DNA from: Elephas maximus indicus | Lineage: Eukaryota > Chordata > Mammalia > Proboscidea > Elephantidae | Direction: 5' to 3' | Assembly: GCF_024166365.1 (NCBI RefSeq) | Contig: NC_064825.1 | Span: 98,594,480 to 98,658,479 of the forward strand | DNA: 64,000 nucleotides | Shown: one piece after another, positions 56,604-64,000 of the stretch | Layout of the letters: each line of letters begins with the position of its first letter | How positions within the stretch are numbered: the first letter of the stretch is position 1 | The notes under the pieces: model-generated | What the model was told of the DNA's origin: nothing | Seen by the model: only the letters and a program-made list of their open reading frames with translations | The model's database searches: none | Translations under genes and position numbers: made by a program

Positions 56604-57714
56604 CAGACTGCGTTTTCAGAGATAAGTTGGGAGATCCCTGTTGCTGAACTATAGCCAAAATACCAAATCTGATGTACAGACAGGCTTCTTCAGGAGGAGA
56701 TAGTATCATTTAGGATTTGGGGATTTAATAACCAGGGCTACCCAGGAAAAGTGATTTGATAACATGGTGTAGTAATAAGAAAGGGATGCTCTCTCAGTTT
56801 GTTTTTGCCACTTTTAAGATTTTAACTTCTCAGGTTATTAATCAAAATTAATGTATAAGTTAGCCAATAGAATCTTTAGGTTAAAACAATAGACGGGGGG
56901 GTTGTGGAGTGTTTAATGTCATGGGCATTTTCAGTAGCATAGGCTCTTGCTCTGCATTTGAATGTTTGATATATTTTCATTCCACAGTTAATCTTCCCTC
57001 TCCAAGTTTGCTATTTAAATCAAATCCTGAATGACATTTTCTAGTAGGTGGATGTATTTTTTGAAGAATAGGCTGTGATTCCAACGCAGGTGTTTTCATT
57101 ACTGTTTATTAATGTGCTCTTAGTTACTTCTACATTGGAGAAAAAGCAAAACCCCTTTGCTAGAATTAACTGCACATGTTTCTGGGAAAATACGGCTAGA
57201 ATGATACAACGAGCAAAGGAAGTTGGTCAGCTTTGACTATGGAGTGGTGGCAATAATCTCTAAACATTCCAAAAGACTATGAGCTGAACCTAAGCTTTCT
57301 CGGAATCTGAACAGACATAGGAACATTCTGTTGCCACTTGAAAACTGTGACCAGCTAGTCTGGGCCTCAAAGGCAGATCAGCCAGTGGCCTAAAGCCATT
57401 TCAAGTATAGAAACTGTATTGGAAGTATAGTCGTAAACATTTGAACAGTAATTTTCCTGTCTTTTTTTTTCCCCCCTTAAGTATATATGTAAACTCAAAA
57501 CTGAGCAGAAGTGACTTTGCTTTCTTAAGTTTAATATTGAGTTTGACTGTGTTCCTTCCCTCACTGTTGCCCTTCCCTAAAGCAATAGTGCACAACTTAG
57601 GTTATTTTGCTTGAAAAATTTGAGTGAGAAACTTCATGCCATGGTTTTTTTTTTTCTTTTGCAAGATACCTGTTTATCACCTGTTCAAATATAAATGTTC
57701 CCTTATGCTTTTGA

Positions 57715-57720
57715 AATAAA
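57715..57720 (+). terminator. API5: Distal polyadenylation signal, API5
   Basis: Canonical AATAAA followed within 30 bases by T/GT-rich sequence (TTTTGTAGTTTTGTTTTGTG), the expected downstream element. Recognisable L2 sequence starts soon after, at about 57780. Confidence 0.8.
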
Positions 57721-57779
57721 TTTCCTTTTGTAGTTTTGTTTTGTGTCTTGATGGGTTATGATTATGAGAGCTCTACTTT

Positions 57780-57900
57780 CTCAGATATTCATTAAACACT
57801 TACTGATTGCCTTTCACACGCCAAGCAGTGTGTTAGACCATGAAAGTACAAAGATGGACAAAACAGCGTTCCGTTTTCAGGGAGTTGAGTCTTGATACAG
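57780..57900 (+). repeat. L2 3' end
   Basis: TTCATTAAACACTTACTGAT, CACGCCAAGCAGTGTGTTAG, AAAGTACAAAGATGGACAA. Confidence 0.75.
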
Positions 57901-58219
57901 TCTTATAAACCTTCCATTTTCATCCTTTATGGTTCTGATTTGGATTTATTTTTAGAAGCTAATACACTCCTCTGGAAGAAAGGTTTGGTAGTTTTGAAAA
58001 TGAAACATCAGATACTTGTTAAGTCACTATGAAATAAATCATTTCCATCCTCAAATTAATATGTAAAGCAAGTTGGAACTTCTTAATTTGACTACCAGCC
58101 TTTATTAAAAAGTCTTCTTGAAGTAACACCAAGGATGGTTAGAGGAGTTTGAAGGTCAAGGTTTGAGTGGATCCAGACAACAAAATTCCTTTGGTGATCA
58201 CATCCAGTTCAGTGGCTTT

Positions 58220-58905
58220 AAATACCTTCTAAATGCAGATGACTGCCAGATTTATATATTTCTTGCCTGGATTATCGTAACAGCCTCCTAATTGATCACC
58301 CTGCCCTGACACTTAACTCTACAGTCTGTTCTAAACACAGCAGCAGAGACATCCACCTAAAACAAGCCAGATCATAATAATACGACTTCTACTCAAAGCT
58401 GTTCAGTGGCTCCCCATTTCAGAATAAAAGCCAAAATCCTGTCATGGCTCATGATCTCTGACCTCAGCTGCTACTCTTCACCTCAGTGACTCTGCCCCAG
58501 CCAACTGGCCTCATACAGGCCAGGCAAAGACATACTACTGCCTTAGAATCTTTGCATTAGTTGTCTCCTCTGCCACCTTTTATAAACACAGCTAACTCCA
58601 TCTCCTTCAAGGGTTCTCAAGGAATCCTATTCAATACTACAGTGCCCTTTTTTCCCCCGCCACAACTCCAAATTCCACTTACCCTGTTGTATTTTTTTTT
58701 CCATAGCATTTACCAACTTCTAACATACCGTATAATTGACTTATATATTGTTTACTCTGTCTTCCCCTGCTAAAATGTAATGTGGGAAGAACGTAAAATA
58801 CCACAAGCGTAAGGGGTTTTGTATTTTGTTCACTCATAATACCAAGCATCTCAACAGTGCTTGCTGCATAGTAGGCCTTTATTAAACATTCAATGAATAA
58901 GGTGA
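58220..58905 (+). repeat. L2, long 3' part
   Basis: GCCTGGATTATCGTAACAGC, CAGTGGCTCCCCATTTCAGA, TTGCATTAGTTGTCTCCTC, and the end ACAGTGCTTGCTGCATAGTA. One of the longest ancient repeats in the window. Confidence 0.85.
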
Positions 58906-58909
58906 AGGC

Positions 58910-59170
58910 AGTTATTTTAGACCCTGGAGATAACAGTGGTGAGCAAGACAGATGTCCTCTCATGCAGTTTACATCCTATTACACAGAGCCTAATAAGCTG
59001 ATTTCAGATAGTAAGTGCTGTGAAGACAATGAAGCATGCTAATGTGATTGTGTGAAAGTCTAGCATAGCCTCTCAGAAAAAGCCTCAGGAATTAATTTGA
59101 GCTGAGACCCGAGAGCCTACTGTGTAGAGCTCCAAGAAGGCCATTCAAGATAGAGGCAACTAAACCTGCA
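58910..59170 (+). repeat. L2 3' fragment
   Basis: CCTGGAGATAACAGTGGTGA, GATGTCCTCTCATGCAGTTT, AGTAAGTGCTGTGAAGACAA. Confidence 0.7.
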
Positions 59171-59827
59171 GGACACTGGACATTAAGAATGTGTAAGGCT
59201 GCACTAGTGAATGAGTTTATCCCAAAGCTCTTAGATGTCTAATCTCCACCCCAAGGCTTCTAAATTCAACTACTATGATAATGAAATACTTTAGTAGCCC
59301 AAAGGACACCATACTGTTTCTAATATTGGGGCATTTTTCCTCTGGATTATTGCTTCCTGACTCCGCCATTCACCTGGTTAACTGACTTGTCCTTCAGGTC
59401 ACTGACTAGATGTCACTCTCCCTGGGAAGTCTTTCTTTTCTCTCAAGTCACTTATTGGACCCAACTGTGTGCTCCCGCAGCTCACTGTCCTTCCCCTATT
59501 TTAGAAACGATAGAACTCAGATCTAAGTGGTAGAAAACAGTGAGATTTAATTCTAACAAGTGTGATGGAAAGTAATATAATAAACTTAGACTAATACGAA
59601 GTCTTTTAATCAATAAAAACCTTTAGGAAGTTGTAGATTTACTCCTAGAAGTTGTCTTATTTCCTAAAACTAATGTAAACACAAACATACTAGAAATAAG
59701 ATCTGAGACAAAGCCTAGATAGGATGCTACAGTTGCAATTTGTATTCCTCAAATAACGGAAGGAACAGAGAACAAAAGATGGGGGAATGATAATGATATT
59801 CCTCTGAGGAAAAATGAAAATGGCTAC
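59171..59827. other. Intergenic, nothing recognised
   Basis: No gene signal; possibly weak L2 words near 59340-59500. Confidence 0.4.
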
Positions 59828-60356
59828 TGTCATGGATTGAATTGTGTCCCTCAGATATATGTGTCACCTGGGCTAGGCCATGATTTTCCAGTATTGAGTG
59901 GTTGTCCTCCATTTTGTGATTTGTTGTAAATCCTAGCCTTTATGCCTGTGGTTACGGTCCCTGGTGGGAGTGAGCTGACCGTTATGTTAATGAGGCAGGA
60001 TTAGGTCACGTTAATGAGGAGACGGAAGCAAGCAGAGAGAGAGGGACCTGACTACCACCAAAAAAGAATAGCCTGTTGTTATCTTTGGACCTGGGGTCCC
60101 TACACCAAGAAACTCCTAGGCCCAGGAGATGACTGATACCAAGACACATGTACATCTCCAAGAACACCAGGCCCACAGATGTTGAAAGGAGACAAGGGCC
60201 TTCCACCAGAGTTAATAAAGACGGAAAGCCTCCCCCTAGAGCTGGCGCCCTGGTTTCGGTCTTCTAGCCTCCCAAACTGTGAGAGAATAAACTTCTGTTT
60301 GTTAAAATCATCCACTTGTGGTATTTCCGTTACAGCAGCACTAAGAAACTAAGACA
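59828..60356 (+). mobile_element. Solo LTR, MaLR-like, copy C
   Basis: Same family as 9910 and 14293: TGTCATGGATTGAATTGTGT to AGAAACTAAGACA, with AATAAA near 60287. Like copy A, it follows the word GGCTAC. Fossil without internal sequence. Confidence 0.78.
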
Positions 60357-61035
60357 GTTAGCATTCTATAAAGTGATGGATAAGATCAAAGAGTACAAAC
60401 CCATGAAAGATTTGAATAAACTTGGATTTAATCATAAAATCAGGATATTTAAACTTCGGGGGTGTATGTGGGTGAGTAAATTAAAGCTGGGGGGGTTAAT
60501 GGCCTTTAGCTACTTTCCAGGATGGAATAGTCACAATACAATTACTCCATAGAAACTGTTCCAAATATATTAACCGCTGTTAAGAATTTTAATAAGTTAA
60601 TGGGTGGTACGTTTGCATCAGGAAAATTATTTTGAGGATGACATTCATGCAGTCCTCAAGGCAGCCCTGGTGTTGCTGAGTTAGAATGCTGTCATGATTG
60701 GATACTTGGTCTCATCCATAATAGTCCTCATGATTCAGAATGCCTGACCTATGTGACAAATTATTTTCTAAATGAAATTGTATGTTAATATCTTCTGCCT
60801 CTCCTTTGAAAATCCTCTTTGCTTTGTATATAGATGTTAGGGAGATACACGTGTGTAGCTGCTCGTACCATAAACAGCTTCCTTCCCTACCCACCTTCTC
60901 ACCTTCCATCAAATTCAAAATTGCTCTTAAGGAATTAACCATATGTTTTTAGTAGGCTGCCAATAATTCCTTTCATTCCTGCTCACAAATGTTTCTCCTA
61001 TCAAGATTTCCATTCACCTTGAATCTGGGCTACTT
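60357..61035. other. Intergenic, nothing recognised
   Basis: No gene or named repeat seen. Confidence 0.4.
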
Positions 61036-61039
61036 CTGC

Positions 61040-61205
61040 ATTCATGCCTTAATTCTGCCACTCAGCGGTATGATCTTGGCCAAGTTACTTAACTAACCGA
61101 AGCCTAATGAGTTTGTGAAGATTAATAGGAACTGTGCATGTACAGGACCCAGTACGTATTAAACACCCAACAAATGTTAGATGAGGATATGGTCACTATT
61201 TAGCA
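61040..61205 (+). repeat. MIR
   Basis: TTAATTCTGCCACTCAGCGG, GATCTTGGCCAAGTTACTTA, CCCAACAAATGTTAGATGA. Confidence 0.8.
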
Positions 61206-61329
61206 ACTTTATAAGCAGGGAAGAAAACTGACTTTGCACCTAAGTTGGGGAGAATAAAGGGACTCAATCACTTGTCACTTCTGTTTTTCAAAACTCTGAA
61301 ATATTTCCTATTGTCTATGTTTAAACTCC

Positions 61330-61600
61330 TTGATGTGATATACAGGAAACCCTTACAATCAGCTACCAAATTCAACTTCTCATACTTTTACTGCTTATGC
61401 TGCCTGAACTGGCACCTTTGTTCCCAAGTCTTTTTCACTTGGTTGGTTGCTCTCTGTACATGTGTGCCGCTATATACTCCCGCTGTCCCATATTTTGTTA
61501 ATCTGTCAATGTCCCACTAGACTGCACACTGCTCCATGATCAGAGTATGGTAAGAGTTCCATACCCAGTGACTAGCAGGGTACCAGGCAAAAAGCAGACA
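61330..61600 (+). repeat. L2-like 3' end
   Basis: GTTCCCAAGTCTTTTTCACT, CCACTAGACTGCACACTGCT and TGACTAGCAGGGTACCAGGC have L2 character but are weak. Confidence 0.5.
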
Positions 61601-61616
61601 AGCCTTACATTTGTAA

Positions 61617-62038
61617 TAGTTACGGATTGAATTGTGCCCCCTCAAAAGATACACTGAAGTCCTGACCCCTGCACTGGTGAATGTGACTTTGTTCAGGAAA
61701 TAGGGTTTTTCCTTGCAAATGTTATCAATTAACGAAGTCATGCTAGGGTAGAGTGAGGCCAAAGCCTAATCCCTTCTGAGTAGTGTTATTACAAAAAAGA
61801 TGCATCTACATGGTACGGTATGGCAGATGCAGCAAAGGAACGCCAAGGACTGCCAGCAGCCACCAGAAAATAGAAGGGAGGCATCAGTTAGTCTCTCAAA
61901 GCCCCCAGGAGGAACTGACACAGCCAAGACCTCAATTTGGACTTCTAGTCTCCGGATTGTGAGAAAAAACTAATTTCTGTTCTTTAAAGCCACCCAGTTT
62001 GTGGCATTTTGTTTTGACGGCACTAGGAAACTAAGACA
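61617..62038 (+). mobile_element. MLT1-type LTR (ERVL-MaLR)
   Basis: Follows the MaLR LTR pattern from GGATTGAATTGTGCCCCCTC through AAAGGAACGCCAAGGACTGC and GACTTCTAGTCTCCGGATTG to GGAAACTAAGACA. Ancient solo LTR, broken. Confidence 0.8.
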
Positions 62039-62198
62039 TTCATGAATGAATGTTACTTCAATCCTCTTAAGAAAAGCTCCTCGCAAAAGGAATAAAAGAC
62101 TAATGCTGTGGTCGCTGTTTCCATAGCTTCATATGATGTGTAAAGACTTGCCAATTATTTTTGTTTTCCAGCAACACCCGTGTAGGGAAGTAAACCCA

Positions 62199-62358
62199 AA
62201 AAACCAAACCCAGTGCCGTCGAGTCGATTCCAACTCATAGCAACCCTGTAGGACAGAGTAGAACCGTTCTATAAGGTTTCCGAGGAGCGGCTGGCGGATT
62301 CCAACTGCTGACCTTTTGGTTAGTGGCCAAGCGTTTATCCACTGCGCCACCAGGGTTC
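62199..62358 (-). repeat. AfroSINE, short form
   Basis: AAACCAAACCCAGTGCCGTC to CACTGCGCCACCAGGGTTC. Confidence 0.94.
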
Positions 62359-62495
62359 TAAAGCTAGAAGGCAGCCCTGAAACACCTAAAATGACAAACT
62401 AGAAGGCAGCCCTTGGCCTGCCCTTGGTTCACTAGAGAAGTGATTCTCAAACGTTTGTGTATATATCAATCATTTGGGGATATTTTAAGCTCCCA

Positions 62496-62730
62496 CGGAG
62501 CCCTGGTGACACGGTAGTTAAGCGCTCACCTGCTTAACTACCGTGTCACCAGTAGGTGAGCGCTTCGGCCTACCAGCCCCTCTGGGAGAGAAAAAAGGGA
62601 CAGTAGGCTTTTTTTTTTTAGGCTCCTGTAGATTACAGCCTTAGAAACCCTATGGGGCAGTTCTACTCTGTCCTTTAGGGTCGCTATGAGACAGAATCAA
62701 CTCGACAGCGACCGGGTGAGTTTGGTTTGA
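62496..62730 (+). repeat. AfroSINE, long form, with an inverted-repeat head
   Basis: GGAGCCCTGGTGACACGG to AGCGACCGGGTGAGTTTGG. The expected CTAACCAAA of the head is replaced by an inverted copy of the first 20 bases (62533-62552). Confidence 0.9.
62503..62552. repeat. Perfect 20-base inverted repeat with a 10-base loop
   Basis: Arms 62503-62522 and 62533-62552 are exact reverse complements around the loop CGCTCACCTG. Confidence 0.97.
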
Positions 62731-62786
62731 GTTACCTCCAGGGCAATACGATGCTGCTGTCCAAACCTAGACCTTCAGCCTAGACC

Positions 62787-63252
62787 TGTGCCATCCAGGA
62801 TAGCAGCCCCTTCCCACATGTGGCTATTAAACCCCTGCAAATTTTATCCGGCCAGTCCGAATTTGGACGAGCTGTATAAGGAAACCCTGGTAGCCTAGTG
62901 GTTAGGTGCTATGGCTGCTAACCAAAGGGTTGGCAGTTCGAATCCGCCAGGCGCTCCTTGGAAACTCTATGGGGCAGCTGTACTTTGTCCTATAGGGTTG
63001 CTCTGAGTTGGAATGGACTCGACGGCACTGGGTTTGGGGTTTGGGGTTGGGGTATAAGTATAAAATACATACCTGATTTTGAAGACTTAGTACGAAAAAA
63101 ATTTTTAATAAAATTGCTTGTTAATTTTATAGTTCATATTAAACTGATAATATTTTGTATATATAATGAGTTAAATAAAATGTTACCAGAGTTTTTGTTT
63201 TGTTTTTTTAATTACATACGTGGCTCACATTATATTTCTATTGGACAGCGCA
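62787..63252. mobile_element. hAT-Charlie-type MITE split by an AfroSINE
   Basis: Left GTGCCATCCAGGATAGCAGC and CCCACATGTGGCTATTAAAC; right ACGTGGCTCACATTATATTT and CTATTGGACAGCGC. Probably related to the element at 9771. Confidence 0.65.
62879..63050 (+). repeat. AfroSINE, short form, nested
   Basis: GGAAACCCTGGTAGCCTAGT to GGCACTGGGTTTGGGG; GTATAAG on both sides is the target duplication. Confidence 0.93.
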
Positions 63253-63449
63253 CCCCTAGACTCACAACCCTCCCTGTTCTGAAACTTCCACTGCTCCAAG
63301 ATTTCAGTATTAAAGATAAACGATCTCTTCCCTTAAAAAAAAAAGTGGTTCAAAAGCACACCTTTTATTTCCCAACTACTTGACACAACCAGAAGTAAAA
63401 ACAAACTTTAAAAAAACACTTATTTAAAAATACCTAGGACATTACTTTT

Positions 63450-63690
63450 ATCTCTCCGGTTCCCACGCTCCGAGATCATCATTGCTCCCGCAGGAAAAGT
63501 TAACAGAAAAGTGGCCTCCAACCCTGAAGCCAGCTGGAGCGAGCCGCCCACACTGAAGCTGAAAAACCGTGTCGTCACCAGACACCACGCTCTCGGCTCC
63601 TCCTCCTCCACCGCCGACCTCCCCAAGATGGCGGACGGCGGGGGTCCGCTTCCGCTTCCGGTGTGACCGGCCGGGGCGGGGGGGCAAGAT
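63450..63690 (+). promoter_or_regulatory. TTC17: TTC17 CpG-island promoter
   Basis: CpG density rises from about 63450 to the window end. There are two tandem ETS/GABP cores (CTTCCG at 63649, CTTCCGG at 63655) and two AAGATGGCGG motifs (63625-63634 and 63686-63695), the YY1 type found near start sites of housekeeping genes. The second overlaps the start ATG. There is no TATA box. Confidence 0.8.
63628..63666 (+). other. Possible upstream ORF in the TTC17 leader
   Basis: An ATG inside the first YY1-type motif opens 12 codons (MADGGGPLPLPV) and a TGA, out of frame with TTC17 and ending 22 bases before its ATG. It matters only if transcription starts upstream of 63628. Confidence 0.4.
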
Positions 63691-63847
63691 GGCGGCAGCA
63701 GTAGGGGTCCGCGGCCGGTGCGAGCTGCCACCTTGCTCCGGCCCAGGCTGGCTCCTCAGCCTTTACGCCTTGCTGAGTGTGGCGGCTCGAGGGGCCTTCG
63801 CCACCACGCATTGGGTCGTCACAGAGGACGGGAAGATCCAGCAGCAG
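63689..63847 (+). CDS. TTC17: TTC17, tetratricopeptide repeat protein 17, first coding exon
   Basis: Encodes 53 residues (MAAAVGVRGRCELPPCSGPG, then WLLSLYALLSVAARGAFATT, then HWVVTEDGKIQQQ), ending on a codon boundary before GTATCG. It matches the N-terminus of mammalian TTC17. The hydrophobic run at residues 21-38 looks like a signal peptide or anchor, with a plausible cleavage site after AFA. Known for the family: TTC17 is a protein of about 1140 residues with several TPR repeats, reported to help actin polymerisation and ciliogenesis with C2CD5. The TPRs lie beyond the window. The ATG has A at -3 and G at +4. Residue 11 is Cys and residue 26 Tyr; I recall Tyr and Ser in human. Confidence 0.95.
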
Positions 63848-64000
63848 GTATCGGCCAGGGCGTCCCTCTCCGCCCGCTCCTGCCCTCGCCCCGGGGGATT
63901 CTCTGGCGCGGCTTAGCCCCTGGCTATTTGTATCCTTGCGGTCCCGCCCCCAGCCTACCTTCCCGCGGCCCCGGCTGTTCGACCCGGCGCCGCCCCCTCC

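Larger units (their letters stand above)
55715..57740 (+). other. API5: API5 3' UTR
   Basis: About 2 kb follows the stop without any repeat that I can identify, unlike every other 2 kb in the window, which fits a constrained UTR. It ends near the AATAAA at 57715-57720. It contains a perfect 13-base inverted motif at 56177-56189 (see findings). The exact cleavage site is not visible. Confidence 0.85.
62438..62775. mobile_element. MER5A-like MITE split by an AfroSINE
   Basis: Left part GTGATTCTCAAACGTTTGTG, CATTTGGGGATATTTTAAG; right part CAGGGCAATACGATGCTGCT. Confidence 0.6.

Noticed and set aside
63569-63688. 40-codon in-frame extension upstream of TTC17
   Set aside because: It also begins with GTG. 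The signal-peptide-like start at 63689 and the known N-terminus argue for the downstream ATG.
1-64000. CRISPR arrays, operons, riboswitches or phage-like modules
   Set aside because: The sequence is a mammalian chromosome with spliced genes; the regular repeats are SINEs and microsatellites.

Overview
The window is nuclear DNA from a mammal, almost certainly an afrotherian and probably a paenungulate such as an elephant or sirenian. It holds about 50 copies or fragments of one tRNA-headed SINE of AfroSINE type, pieces of the partner RTE LINE, an L1 with a distinctive 3' UTR and a lineage-type MaLR-like LTR, all over older shared mammalian repeats (MIR, L2, hAT-Charlie). The species call is inference from these repeats.

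Layout. 1-28080 is intergenic and repeat-packed; I see no gene in it. A CpG-rich promoter at about 28080-28530 opens API5 (apoptosis inhibitor 5), which runs on the + strand in 14 coding exons from the ATG at 28464 to the stop at 55712-55714. The joined exons give 1575 nt, 524 codons plus stop, with every splice phase matching and GT-AG at every junction. Its 3' UTR has AATAAA signals at 56598 and 57715. A 6 kb spacer of L2, MaLR, hAT and SINE copies follows. A second CpG-rich promoter at about 63450-63690 starts TTC17 on the same strand; only its first coding exon (63689-63847, 53 codons) lies in the window. API5 next to TTC17 is the usual mammalian order.

The two genes are not known to work together. 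API5 is a nuclear HEAT/ARM-repeat protein that restrains E2F1- and Acinus-linked cell death. TTC17 is a TPR protein linked to actin and cilium assembly.

I found no new biological system. What merits a second look is mutational history: three copies of one target-site motif around two successive SINE insertions, two hairpin (template-switch-like) inverted repeats, a 360 bp local duplication with a SINE in only one copy, a duplicated block in API5 intron 1, several datable nested insertions, a tRNA-Gly-headed composite SINE, a two-unit module in the L1 3' UTR, a MITE whose terminal repeat carries a CRE palindrome, and a perfect RFX X-box in the API5 3' UTR. Repeat boundaries were read by eye and may be off by 10-20 bases.
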